This document shows positions 7,755 to 15,743 of a stretch of 38,800 nt of DNA, piece by piece (position 1 is the first letter of the stretch; each line of letters opens with the position of its first letter). Made by a program: the position numbers and the translations under genes. The notes beneath the pieces are model-generated. The model made no database searches, was not told where the DNA came from, and saw nothing but the letters and a program-made list of their open reading frames with translations. The DNA comes from Aquabacterium sp. (GTDB taxonomy: Bacteria; Pseudomonadota; Gammaproteobacteria; Burkholderiales; Burkholderiaceae_C), in the NCBI GenBank assembly GCA_004322345.1, contig SCTQ01000093.1, positions 1 through 38,800 on the forward strand. Reading direction: 5' to 3'.

Positions 7755-8378
7755 CTAGCCGCCGAATGCGATCCTGTAGCCCCAGGAATCCAGGTGCGTG
7801 GGGATCGCATTGAAGGCCATCGTGATGCGCAGCGGCCCCTGGTTGGGCGGCACGGCATGCATCAGGTAGCTGGGGAAGAGCACCATGTCGCCCGGCTCGG
7901 GCTGGGGGCTGATCCACTTGTCTGCGCTGTAGGCGTTGGGCTGGACCTGCGCGTGGTCGTTGCGGAAGGCGAAGTCGTGGCCGCCCGGCGACTTCATGAA
8001 GACCGTGCGCGAGTCCGGATGCGTCGGGGTCAGGTAGACCACGCCGGAGATGAAGCTGTTGGCGTGGTTGTGCATGGCCTGCCGGCCGCCCGTGTCCAGC
8101 AGGTTGACCCACATCTCCTTCAGCGACCAGCCCAGGCGCTCGCCGAAGAGCAGGGCGCCGAACTCGCCCAGCTTCGGGCTGATGCGCCCCGCGGCGGCCA
8201 CCAGCAGCGGGCTGTCGCCGGGCTGCAGCATCGCGGTGTGCGACAGGTTGGCCGACGAGTTGTTCGCCAGGCCGGCCTGCGCGCTGAAATGCTCCACCAG
8301 CCCCGCGACGAGGCCGGCGTCCAGCACTCCCGGCACCCGCATGAAGGGCGTCGGGAACAGGCCGATCACTTCATCCAT
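7755..8378 (-). CDS. Putative 2OG-Fe(II) oxygenase
   Basis: A 207-residue protein resembling the TIGR02466-type putative 2-oxoglutarate/Fe(II) oxygenases. The segment MHNHANSFISGVVYL (about residues 101-115) holds the proximal iron-binding histidines. GDMVLFPSYLMHAVPPNQGPLRITMAFN (about 164-191) holds the distal His and the Arg that binds 2-oxoglutarate. The opening VIGLFPTPFMRVPG is also typical. Substrates of the family are unknown. ATG 8378 begins the conserved region; the ORF-track start at 8663 would overlap the PEP-CTERM gene. It lies 14 bp after that gene and 55 bp before the spermidine synthase-like gene, suggesting one transcript. Confidence 0.8.
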   Translation of the reverse strand: MDEVIGLFPTPFMRVPGVLDAGLVAGLVEHFSAQAGLANNSSANLSHTAMLQPGDSPLLVAAAGRISPKLGEFGALLFGERLGWSLKEMWVNLLDTGGRQAMHNHANSFISGVVYLTPTHPDSRTVFMKSPGGHDFAFRNDHAQVQPNAYSADKWISPQPEPGDMVLFPSYLMHAVPPNQGPLRITMAFNAIPTHLDSWGYRIAFGG

Positions 8379-8392
8379 CGTCGGACGACGGC

Positions 8393-9052
8393 TCAGGCGC
8401 GGCGGCGGGCGGCGGCCAGGCCGGCCACGCCCAGGACCATCATCACGATGGTGGTGGGTTCCGGCACGGCGCCGATGTGCAGGTTGTCGAAGGCCGCGGC
8501 GTTGGCGGCGTTGCCGAAGGTCACCGAGTGGGCGACGCCGCCGAAGGTGGTGGTGATGCTGTCGAAGTGGCAGATGTCGCTGCTGCTGCAGCCGTCGGCC
8601 TGGGCGTTGGCCGACAGGTCGATCGTCGCCAGCAGGGTGCCGGTGCCGTTGAGACCGCTCCACACCTGCACGGCGTCCGTGACGGCGGCGGAGGAGGAGT
8701 AGGCGAAGCTGATGCCGTAGGCGAAGCCGGCGGCAGCGTTCAGCGTGGCGGCGCCGCTGTCGACGAAGGTCAGCACGCCGACGGGCGACGGGGCGTTGGT
8801 GAAGTACTCGCCGTTGGGGCCGTTGCCCAGGCCGTCGTTGACCAGGCCGAAGGCGGAGCCGCCGAAGCTCACGCCGTAGTTGGTGCCGGTGGCGCCCGCA
8901 CCGTCGGTGCCGCCGTTGTAGAACTCGGCGATCGGGGTGTAGCCGGTGACGGTCTCGAAGTCGAGCAGGACGTCGAGCAGCGGGTCGGCGGCGAAGGCGG
9001 ACGTGGATGCAGCCAGTGCGAGAGCGGCGGCGGCGGCGGGGAACAGCTTCAT
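8393..9052 (-). CDS. PEP-CTERM sorting domain protein
   Basis: A 219-residue secreted protein. It has a signal peptide (MKLFPAAAAALALAASTSAFAA), a central beta-rich region full of Gly, Ser, Asn and Thr, and a C-terminal sorting signal VPEPTTIVMMVLGVAGLAAARRRA. Exosortase-dependent export to the outer surface or matrix is expected. No exosortase gene is in the window. ATG 9052 is chosen over the track start (9094) because AGGAG lies 8 nt upstream and the signal peptide starts there. The central region resembles the carbohydrate- or matrix-binding type of PEP-CTERM protein, but no specific fold is claimed. It is first in a probable operon with the 2OG oxygenase. Confidence 0.88.
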   Translation of the reverse strand: MKLFPAAAAALALAASTSAFAADPLLDVLLDFETVTGYTPIAEFYNGGTDGAGATGTNYGVSFGGSAFGLVNDGLGNGPNGEYFTNAPSPVGVLTFVDSGAATLNAAAGFAYGISFAYSSSAAVTDAVQVWSGLNGTGTLLATIDLSANAQADGCSSSDICHFDSITTTFGGVAHSVTFGNAANAAAFDNLHIGAVPEPTTIVMMVLGVAGLAAARRRA

Positions 9053-9132
9053 CTGGAACTCCTGTGGGGTGGGCGGCATGCGGTCGTGGTGCACGACTCG
9101 AAGCGGCGCAGTCTAGGAAGCACTTGGCGACA

Positions 9133-9179
9133 GGATCATGACGAACCCCCGCCTAAAGGACGCGGCCGCTTCATGATCC
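9133..9179. promoter_or_regulatory. Inverted repeat in divergent intergenic region
   Basis: GGATCATGA (9133-9141) is perfectly repeated in inverse as TCATGATCC (9171-9179). The repeat lies between the divergent PEP-CTERM (start 9052) and PCu(A)C-like (start 9250) genes. It may be a pair of operator half-sites or a stem. No convincing -35/-10 pair was identified. Confidence 0.35.
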
Positions 9180-9249
9180 GTTCAGCGGGTTCCCGACCAG
9201 GGCGCTGCTCGCATCCCTGTCATGGCCGCGCCCGATAGTGCCGGCCTCT

Positions 9250-9780
9250 ATGGACCAACGCATTCAACGCCGCCTCCTGCTGCAAGGCGGGTTCGCCATC
9301 GGCGCCTCGCTGCTGCTGCCGCGGGCCCGCGCCTGCGAGTTCTTCGCCACCTCGATGCGCGTGCTGCATCCGTGGACGCGGGCCTCCGCGCCCGGTGCCG
9401 ACGGCGTCGCGCTGTACATGAAGTTCGACGAGGTCACGCAGTCCGACCGCCTGGTCGGCGTGCGCACGCCGGTGGCCGAGGGCGCGCGCATGGCCGGCCC
9501 AGCCTTCGCCGGCAAGGCGCGGCAGGACATCGACTTCGCGATCGCGCGGGGCAGCACCGCCGAGTTCACCGAGGACGGTACGCACGTGCGGCTGACCGGC
9601 CTGCGGCAGCCGATCGAGGTGGGCCGCGCCTATCCGCTGCAGCTCGTGTTCGAGAAGGGCGGAACGATCAACGCGCAGTTCGAGGTCGACTTCCCCGCCA
9701 TCGACGGCGAAGGCCACGGCGCGCACGCCGGCCACACCCATTCCGAGAACAAGGCACAGGGCGCAGAGCACACCGACTGA
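9250..9780 (+). CDS. PCu(A)C-like copper chaperone (DUF461 family), divergent
   Basis: A 176-residue exported protein. The N-terminus QRRLLLQGGFAIGASLLLPRARA looks like a twin-arginine (Tat) signal. The body matches PCu(A)C proteins: HPWTRASAPGADGVALYMKF, SDRLVGVRTPVAEGA, LTGLRQPIEVGRAYPLQLVFEKGGTINAQFEVDF. PCu(A)C delivers copper to cytochrome oxidase in the periplasm. Here the usual HxM copper ligands are not preserved (GARMAGP where HEM is expected, HVRLTGL where HVMLMGL is usual). A His-rich tail (HGAHAGHTHSE...EH) could bind metal instead. The start at 9250 omits four track codons and begins the Tat signal. Confidence 0.8.
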   Translation: MDQRIQRRLLLQGGFAIGASLLLPRARACEFFATSMRVLHPWTRASAPGADGVALYMKFDEVTQSDRLVGVRTPVAEGARMAGPAFAGKARQDIDFAIARGSTAEFTEDGTHVRLTGLRQPIEVGRAYPLQLVFEKGGTINAQFEVDFPAIDGEGHGAHAGHTHSENKAQGAEHTD

Positions 9781-9891
9781 AGACCGCGGGACCTGCGTGC
9801 CATGGATCGCCGCATCCGTCACGCGCAGGTCATTGCGGCTCCCTAGCATCGATCGGGTTCAGCCGGGGAGCCCGGATCGACACAACACCCC

Positions 9892-9920
9892 AGGACGGCT
9901 CCGCCGTCTGCCCGTCCTTT
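9892..9920 (+). terminator. Possible weak terminator or attenuator
   Basis: AGGACGG (9892-9898) pairs with CCGTCCT (9912-9918), followed by TT. An alternative inner stem GACGG/CCGTC could form instead. The site lies between the PCu(A)C-like gene and the PHP-domain gene, so it may end the first transcript or attenuate the second. An imperfect hairpin also lies just upstream at about 9849-9880. Confidence 0.35.
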
Positions 9921-9944
9921 CATTCATACCTAGGAGCAGTTTCG

Positions 9945-12188
9945 ATGGGATACGGATTCAACAAGTCGAAGATCGCGCTGGCCGCGATCGCGGCGATCAG
10001 CACGACGGCAATCGTCTCGGCGCCCGGCACCGCCAGCGCCGCGAAGACCGCAGGGACCTACGTCTCCGGCGACTTCCACAACCACACCACCTGCTCGGAC
10101 GGCTCGATCTCCATGCAGAAGCTGGTGAAGAAGGTCACCGACAAGGTCGACACGCCCTGGGGCCTGGACTGGTTCGTGCAAGCCGGCCACGGCGGCAGCG
10201 GCAACCGCAACTGCACGCTGGTCGAGGACGCCTCGCTGGCCACGCCCGCCTATCCCTACGTCTCCACCCAGGGCCCGACGACCACCTGGGAAACCTCCGG
10301 CGTGACGCCCAAGGGCCTGGTCTCCGGCACCTCGCCCAACCGCGTCATGTGGCGCTGGCAGTCGATCCAGGAGTTCCAGTACCCGCTGATCGAGTACCTG
10401 GCCGCCGCCAAGAACCTGCCGCTGTTCATCGGCATCGAGTCCGTCGCACCCGGCCATGAGCACGTCTCCGCCGCGGTGATCACCGGCCAGATGCCCGCAT
10501 CGGTCGACACCGCCACGCTGCCCACCACGCCCGGCTACACCGCGCTGGGCAATGCCAGCGCCCTGGCCCAGTGGGAATACTGCTTCGACCGCAACGACAC
10601 CGACACCAGCCGCGGCAACACCGCCGTCGGCTCGGGCATCGGCAACAACTGGTCCTGCGCCGTCACCGGCAGCCTGAACGAGGCCGACGTCAGCTGGAGC
10701 GCCGTCGCCCAGAAGCTGATCCCCGCCGGCGGCACCGGCACCGGCACCAAGGGCCACAACAAGACGCTCGAAGGCCTGAAGTGGATGGCCGAGAAGCACG
10801 GCAACGGCAGCTACTACGTGCCGGCCCACCTGGAGCGCGCCGGCCCCTTCAACCCGGACGGCAACAACGGCTTCAACATCGAGCACCTGCGCAACTTCAA
10901 CAACACCGCGCCGCGCGTGGCCTTCGGCTTCGAATCGCAGCCCGGCCACGGCGCCTCGGACAACCGCGGCGAATACCAGGTCCAGCGCAACACCATCAAC
11001 GGCGTGAAGGTCGACTCCGTCGGCGGCACGACCTATGGCGGCACCGGCGTCTACGCCGGCTACGTCGGCGGCGTGTGGGACGCGCTGCTGGGCGAAGGCC
11101 GCAACTGGTGGTTCTTCGCCAGCTCCGACTGGCACAACCGCGGCAGCTTCGGCCCGGACGACCGCCGCTCCAGCCAGGACTTCTATCCCGGCGAATACCA
11201 GCGCGACTACGTGATGGTGCGCAACGGCGGCGACAAGCTGCGTCCGCAGGCCATCGTCGACGGCCTGCGCAGCGGCAACAGCTTCGCCTCCAGCGGCCAG
11301 CTGATCGACCGCCTGGCCTTCGTCGCGTGCTCGTCCTACGCCGGCATCGGCGCACGCACCAATGCGTCCGTCGAAGCCCTGGCTCTGGCCGCCGCCACCG
11401 GCAACACCGACATCGACAAGGCGGGCTGCGCCACGATGGGCGAGAAGCTCGCCGTGCGTCCGGGCGCGGACATCGTGATCTCGGTCGTCGTGCGCGATCC
11501 GGCGGGCACCAACTACTCGCCCTACACCTTCCCCAACCCGTCGCTGCTGCAGGTCGGCATCAACCAGCCGATCAACCAGCCCGTGCTCGACCACGTGGAC
11601 CTGATCCGCGGCCTGGTCACCGGCTACAAGACGCCGGGCTCGGCCGATTACTCGGGCGAATGGCCGCGCAACACCAACTGGCTGCGCACGGACGGCACGA
11701 CCGCCGGCCTGTCGGCGGTGCCGGCTGCGGCCAAGAACCTGTCCGCCGCGGTCATCCGCACCTTCTCGGGTGCCGGCACGGGGGCGTGGACGGAAGTGAC
11801 GGCCGCCGACGGCAGCAAGTTCCTGAAGATGAGCTACCGCATCCCGGCGGTGGCCGCCTCTCAGTACGTGCGCCTGCGCGGCAGCAACCTGCCGGCCTCG
11901 GTGCCCTACGAGACCGACGCCAGCGGCAACCCGCTGTCCGACCTCTACACCAACGCCAACGACACGTCCAAGCTGCGCATCCCGTGCACGACCGTGGGCG
12001 CCAACGTCCCGACGACGACGGCCACCTACACCGGCGCCAACATCGACGGCTGCCCGGCTCACCTGCCGGTGGTCGGCGGCGTGAAGTACGTGGCCTACGA
12101 CGTGGCCGCATGGTCGGACCTGTGGTTCTACAGCAACCCGATCTACGTCGAGGTGGCCGGCTCCACGGTGGTGGCCGGCGTCAAGTGA
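9945..12188 (+). CDS. Secreted PHP-domain phosphoesterase-like protein
   Basis: A 747-residue exported protein with a signal peptide (ALAAIAAISTTAIVSAPGTASAA). GDFHNHTTCSDGS (about residues 42-54) is the first PHP metal motif. Further candidate ligands are ESVAPGHEH, PAHLERAGPF and FFASSDWHNRG (about 390-400), so the trinuclear metal site looks complete. PHP proteins hydrolyse phosphoesters, but extracellular versions of this size are poorly characterised. The C-terminal third is beta-rich. ATG 9945 has AGGAG 10 nt upstream. Codon use is strongly biased to GGC, ACC, AAC and AAG, which suggests high expression. A strong terminator closes the unit. The upstream part of the 988-codon track ORF is a shadow of the copper protein gene. 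Confidence 0.8.
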   Translation: MGYGFNKSKIALAAIAAISTTAIVSAPGTASAAKTAGTYVSGDFHNHTTCSDGSISMQKLVKKVTDKVDTPWGLDWFVQAGHGGSGNRNCTLVEDASLATPAYPYVSTQGPTTTWETSGVTPKGLVSGTSPNRVMWRWQSIQEFQYPLIEYLAAAKNLPLFIGIESVAPGHEHVSAAVITGQMPASVDTATLPTTPGYTALGNASALAQWEYCFDRNDTDTSRGNTAVGSGIGNNWSCAVTGSLNEADVSWSAVAQKLIPAGGTGTGTKGHNKTLEGLKWMAEKHGNGSYYVPAHLERAGPFNPDGNNGFNIEHLRNFNNTAPRVAFGFESQPGHGASDNRGEYQVQRNTINGVKVDSVGGTTYGGTGVYAGYVGGVWDALLGEGRNWWFFASSDWHNRGSFGPDDRRSSQDFYPGEYQRDYVMVRNGGDKLRPQAIVDGLRSGNSFASSGQLIDRLAFVACSSYAGIGARTNASVEALALAAATGNTDIDKAGCATMGEKLAVRPGADIVISVVVRDPAGTNYSPYTFPNPSLLQVGINQPINQPVLDHVDLIRGLVTGYKTPGSADYSGEWPRNTNWLRTDGTTAGLSAVPAAAKNLSAAVIRTFSGAGTGAWTEVTAADGSKFLKMSYRIPAVAASQYVRLRGSNLPASVPYETDASGNPLSDLYTNANDTSKLRIPCTTVGANVPTTTATYTGANIDGCPAHLPVVGGVKYVAYDVAAWSDLWFYSNPIYVEVAGSTVVAGVK

Positions 12189-12277
12189 TCGCGTCGACGA
12201 CACGGGCCGAACGCGCATCCGAATAACAAACCGGCAGGCCCGGATGTGAGACCCCGCAGCGATCGGGGCTCCTTGCA

Positions 12278-12307
12278 GGCGCCGCACGGCAACGTGCGGC
12301 GCCTTTT
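12278..12307 (+). terminator. Strong Rho-independent terminator
   Basis: GGCGCCGCAC (12278-12287), loop GGCAAC, GTGCGGCGCC (12294-12303), then TTTT. The 10-bp stem is perfect. It lies 90 bp after the PHP gene stop. A smaller hairpin CCCCG/CGGGG (12252-12268) precedes it. Confidence 0.9.
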
Positions 12308-12414
12308 CATTGGCTGTCATGCGCGCGTCTTGAGCGCTGCCTAGCATGGGCCGTATGACGCAGGCCCATGCGGCCGTCCTCTCCATCCGGCTCACGCTGC
12401 AGTTCACGAGCACC

Positions 12415-13281
12415 ATGTCCACCACCCGAGTCCATCCCGCCGCCGGCGTGTCGCGCCACCCGACGCGCACGTCCGCCTTCCCCGCCTGGCTGCGCGAGCC
12501 GCTGCTGCATTTCGTGCTGCTGGGCGGCGTGCTCTTCGCCATCGACCATGTGCTGTCCGAGCGCACCGGCGACCCGCACACCATCGTCGTCGGCCCCGAG
12601 GTCGACGAGGAGGCCCGCACGCTGTTCAAGGCCTCGCGCGGGCGCGAGCCCGATGCGAAGGAGCTGGCCGCGTTGCACCAGGTGTGGCTGGACAACGAGG
12701 TGCTCTACCGCGAGGGACTGGCGCTGCAGCTGGACCGCGGCGACCGCGCGATCCGCGAGCGCGTGATCTTCAAGGCGCTCAGCGTCGTGGACGCCAACAC
12801 CAAGCTGCCGCCCTACGACGACCAGACCCTGCGCGCCTGGTTCGAGCGCAACCGCGCGAAGTACGACGAGCCCGCCCGCTACGACTTCCAGGAAGCGGCG
12901 CTGGCCGGCGAGAACTCCGAGGCCGCCGTGCGCGGCTTCGTCAAGGCGCTCAATGCGGGCACGCCGGGCGATATCGGCGCCGGGCTGCGTGTCTTCAAGA
13001 ACCGCCCCGAGTCCAACCTCGTGCAGAGCTACGGCGAGGAGTTCGCCGCTGCCTTGCACAACGCGGCACCCGGCCAGTGGCTGGCGCTGCCCACGCACGA
13101 CGGCTGGCGCGCGATCCGGCTGGACGCGGTGTCCGCGCCGAAACCGGCGGTCTACGAGAGCCTGCGCGGGGTCGTGCTGCAGGACTGGACCGACCTGACG
13201 ATGTCCGAGCAGCGCACGGCCGCCGTGCGCGTGCTGGCCAGGAAGTACCGGATCCGCAACGAAGCGGCGGCCGGCAAATGA
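12415..13281 (+). CDS. Membrane-anchored PpiC-like peptidyl-prolyl isomerase
   Basis: A 288-residue protein with one N-terminal hydrophobic helix (LLHFVLLGGVLFAIDHVL), then a periplasmic SurA/PpiC-like helical region (DEEARTLFKASRGREPDAKELAALHQVWLDNEVLYREGLAL), a parvulin-like section and a C-terminal helix. The parvulin fold is recognised by order and context rather than by sharp motifs. ATG 12415 is chosen because the TM segment follows it; the track ORF starts at 12346 and ATG 12355 is also possible. It overlaps the HupE-like gene by 4 nt (ATGA). The pairing suggests it folds or supports that membrane protein. Confidence 0.75.
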   Translation: MSTTRVHPAAGVSRHPTRTSAFPAWLREPLLHFVLLGGVLFAIDHVLSERTGDPHTIVVGPEVDEEARTLFKASRGREPDAKELAALHQVWLDNEVLYREGLALQLDRGDRAIRERVIFKALSVVDANTKLPPYDDQTLRAWFERNRAKYDEPARYDFQEAALAGENSEAAVRGFVKALNAGTPGDIGAGLRVFKNRPESNLVQSYGEEFAAALHNAAPGQWLALPTHDGWRAIRLDAVSAPKPAVYESLRGVVLQDWTDLTMSEQRTAAVRVLARKYRIRNEAAAGK

Positions 13282-14243
13282 GCGGCCTGCCGATGCGCGC
13301 CGTGCGCTGCCTGCTCGCCGCCCTGGCGCTGGTCCTGGCGGCCTCCACCGCCTGGGCGCACGAGATGACGATGGCCGAGATGCAGTTGCAGGAGATCGCT
13401 CCCGGCGACTTCCTCTGGCAATGGACCGCCAGCGAGAAGCGCGCCGCCGCCGAGGACCTGACGCCTCGCTGGCCGCAGGCCTGCCGGGCCGAGGAGGCGG
13501 TGCTGCGCTGCGGGGCCGAGGGCCTGACCGGCACCCTGTCCATCGACGGCGTGGGCAAGCGCTACTCGGCCGTGATGGTCAAGGTGATGTGGCGCGATGG
13601 CAGCAGCCGCGTCTACACGCTGACCGCCGGCCAGCCCGAGGTGCATGTCTACGGCTCGGCCGAGGACAAGCGCGGCATGGGCGAGATCGCCGTGGCCTAC
13701 GTGATCCTGGGCGTCGAGCACATCCTCGGCGGCATCGACCACCTGATGTTCGTCTTCGGCCTGCTCTTCCTGGTCGGCTTCAACCGCCGGCTGGTGGCCA
13801 CCATCACCGCCTTCACGGTCGCGCACAGCCTGACGCTGGGCCTGAGCGCACTCGGCTGGCTGACCTTGAGCCCGCCGCCGGTGGAGGCGACCATCGCGCT
13901 GTCCATCATGCTGGTGGCCGGCGAGGCCCTGCACGACCGCGCCACGCTGTCGCGCCGCTGGCCGGCGCTGGTGGCCTTCCTCTTCGGCCTCGTGCACGGC
14001 CTGGGCTTCGCCGGCGCGCTGAAGGAGATCGGCCTGCCGCAGAACCACCTGCTGGTGGCGCTGTTGACCTTCAACGTCGGTGTCGAGGCGGGCCAGCTGG
14101 CGGTGGTGGGCCTGTCGTGGCTGCTGGTGCGCACGCTGTCGGGCTGGGCGCCCTTCTTGCGCGCACGCGTGCCGGCGCTGTATGCGATCGGCGGGCTGGC
14201 GGCCTACTGGTCGATCGGCCGCATCGTCGCCATCCTGGCCTGA
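13278..14243 (+). CDS. HupE/UreJ family membrane protein
   Basis: A 321-residue protein. Signal peptide MRAVRCLLAALALVLAASTAWA is followed by a periplasmic beta-rich region of about 110 residues, then a C-terminal membrane module of about six helices. That module holds the family signature: GVEHILGGIDHLMFVFGLLFL, FTVAHSLTLGLSALG and LVHGLGFAGAL. HupE/UreJ proteins are linked to nickel or cobalt import for hydrogenase and urease. The long periplasmic extension marks the second HupE subclass, whose substrate is not established. No metalloenzyme genes are nearby. It is coupled to the PpiC-like gene by ATGA. Confidence 0.85.
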   Translation: MSGLPMRAVRCLLAALALVLAASTAWAHEMTMAEMQLQEIAPGDFLWQWTASEKRAAAEDLTPRWPQACRAEEAVLRCGAEGLTGTLSIDGVGKRYSAVMVKVMWRDGSSRVYTLTAGQPEVHVYGSAEDKRGMGEIAVAYVILGVEHILGGIDHLMFVFGLLFLVGFNRRLVATITAFTVAHSLTLGLSALGWLTLSPPPVEATIALSIMLVAGEALHDRATLSRRWPALVAFLFGLVHGLGFAGALKEIGLPQNHLLVALLTFNVGVEAGQLAVVGLSWLLVRTLSGWAPFLRARVPALYAIGGLAAYWSIGRIVAILA

Positions 14244-14249
14244 GCCGGC

Positions 14250-14840
14250 TCAGGCCGTCTGCTGCGGCTTGAGCACCGACTTGTAGACGCTGCGCCGCGG
14301 CGTGGACAGCACGCGCTCCAGCATGGGCATGAAGTGCTCGATGGGCAGCGTGCGGCCCTTGGGGTCGAAGGCCGGGTTGTCGTACTTCTCGCAGAAGTGG
14401 GCCGTGTGCTCGAAGTGCTCGTGGCCGCGGAACTGCTCGCGCATGTCGCGGTCCAGGCCGATGTGATGGAAGAAGTAGTGGCCCTGGAAGATGCCGTGGT
14501 GCTGCACCATCCAGTGGTTGGCCTCGCTGACGAAGGGCTGCAGGATGGCCGCGGCCACGTCCGGATGATTGAAGCTGCCCAGCGTGTCGCCGATGTCGTG
14601 CAGCAGCGCGCAGACCACGTACTCCTCGTCGCGCCCGTCGTCGAGCGCCAGCGTCGCGGTCTGCAGGCTGTGGGTGTAGCGGTCCACCGGGAAGCCGCCG
14701 TAGTCGCCCTGCAGCAATTGCAGATGCTGCACCACGCGCTGCGGCAGGCCGCGGGCGAAGTGCATGAACTCGCCGCCGATCAGCATCCAGTCCTGCTGGG
14801 TGCTGTCCTGCATGCGGACGAAATTGGCGCGGTCGGTCAT
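14250..14840 (-). CDS. HD-domain protein, possibly PhnZ-like di-iron oxygenase
   Basis: A 196-residue soluble protein. VDRYTHSLQTATLALDDGRDEEYVVCALLHDIGDTLGSFNHPDVAA (about residues 53-97) provides the HD metal motif (H...HD) plus a third His. NHWMVQHHGIFQGHYFFHH and EKYDNPAFDP follow. This pattern recalls the PhnZ/TmpB group, whose HD domain is a mixed-valent di-iron oxygenase for phosphonates; a phosphohydrolase remains possible. ATG 14840 is chosen over the track start 14876 because conserved sequence begins there. It is divergent from the Crp/Fnr gene, with a symmetric operator between them, so that regulator probably controls it. It ends 6 bp from the convergent HupE gene. Confidence 0.8.
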   Translation of the reverse strand: MTDRANFVRMQDSTQQDWMLIGGEFMHFARGLPQRVVQHLQLLQGDYGGFPVDRYTHSLQTATLALDDGRDEEYVVCALLHDIGDTLGSFNHPDVAAAILQPFVSEANHWMVQHHGIFQGHYFFHHIGLDRDMREQFRGHEHFEHTAHFCEKYDNPAFDPKGRTLPIEHFMPMLERVLSTPRRSVYKSVLKPQQTA

Positions 14841-14901
14841 TTGGAGCGGAGGCGGGTCGGATGGGTATGAGCCCATTGGGGCAGTCTCCAGGGTCTCGAA
14901 C

Positions 14902-14917
14902 TGTCAAATGTTTGACA
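14902..14917. promoter_or_regulatory. Crp/Fnr-type operator TGTCA-N6-TGACA
   Basis: TGTCAAATGTTTGACA is symmetric except for its central two bases. Its 5-6-5 spacing is that of Crp/Fnr-family sites (consensus TGTGA-N6-TCACA) with TGTCA half-sites. It lies midway between the divergent HD-domain and Crp/Fnr genes, suggesting autoregulation and control of the HD gene. Confidence 0.6.
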
Positions 14918-14961
14918 ATTCATGGGTTCGACCCCATCGCCCGCCTGCCGGAGTCCTGCAT

Positions 14962-15711
14962 TTGTCCCTGCCCCCGACGCTCGCCAAGGTCCTGATCGGC
15001 AACCCCTGGTTCGCCTCGGTCCCCGCTGCCGAGCGCGAGGCCTTGTGCGCCGTGTCCGAGCCCTTGCGCCTGGCCGCCGGCGCCATGCTCTTCCGCCAGG
15101 GCGACCGGGTGCCGGCCAAGGGTGGCGCCTTCTTCGCGCTGCTGGAAGGGCGCATCAAGCTGTCGACGCTGCGCGCCGACGGCCGCGAGGCCATCCTGGG
15201 CATGCTGGAGCCGGGCAACTGGTTCGGCGAGATCTCGCTGCTGGACGACTCGCCGCGTGCCCACGACACGACGGCCCTGGTCAACTGCAGCCTGCTGGCC
15301 GTGCCGCGCGCCGCCTTTGCCGCGCGCATGCGCTCGGCGCCTTTCGCGCAGTCCGTCGCGGCATTGGTGGCCGGCCGCGTGCGCAGCCTCTACGACCTGA
15401 TGGAGGACGCCACCTTGCGCAGTTCGCGCGCCCGCGTCGCACGCCGGCTGCTCACGCTGGCCCGCGGCGACGCCACGCGCGCCGCTGAGCCGCGCACCAG
15501 CGTCGTCGTGCCGCAGGAGGCGCTGGCGATGATGCTGGGCGTGTCGCGGCAGACCTTGTCCAAGGAACTGCAGGGCCTGGTGCACGCCGGGGCCATCGCA
15601 CTGGGCTATCGGCGCATCGAGATCCGGTCGCGCGAGATCCTGGACACCCTGGCCGCCGACGATGGCCGCTCGCCGCGCCGCCAGGCCGGGGCCGGGCGGC
15701 GCAGGCCCTAA
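14962..15711 (+). CDS. Crp/Fnr family transcriptional regulator
   Basis: A 249-residue regulator. The N-terminal cyclic-nucleotide-binding-like beta-barrel spans about residues 20-130 (LFRQGDRV...GAFFALLEGRIKLSTLRADGREAILGMLEPGNWFGEISLLDDSPR). The dimer helix follows, then a C-terminal winged helix-turn-helix (VPQEALAMMLGVSRQTLSKELQGLVHAGAIALGYRRIEI, about 182-222). The FNR iron-sulfur cysteine cluster is absent. The effector is unknown. The start is taken as TTG 14962, with GGAG 8-11 nt upstream. In-frame ATG 14908 would place the start codon inside the predicted operator. It probably regulates the divergent HD-domain gene and itself. Confidence 0.85.
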   Translation: MSLPPTLAKVLIGNPWFASVPAAEREALCAVSEPLRLAAGAMLFRQGDRVPAKGGAFFALLEGRIKLSTLRADGREAILGMLEPGNWFGEISLLDDSPRAHDTTALVNCSLLAVPRAAFAARMRSAPFAQSVAALVAGRVRSLYDLMEDATLRSSRARVARRLLTLARGDATRAAEPRTSVVVPQEALAMMLGVSRQTLSKELQGLVHAGAIALGYRRIEIRSREILDTLAADDGRSPRRQAGAGRRRP

Positions 15712-15743
15712 GCTCGCGGCTGTCCCGTCCCGCTGCACCGCCG

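Noticed and set aside
9930-12695. 921-residue minus-strand ORF
   Set aside because: It is antisense to the clearly coding PHP-domain gene and has Gly/Ala/Val/Asp-rich shadow composition.
14902-14917. A classic FNR box (TTGAT-N4-ATCAA)
   Set aside because: The half-site is TGTCA with 5-6-5 spacing and the regulator lacks FNR cysteines, so an oxygen-sensing FNR site is not supported.
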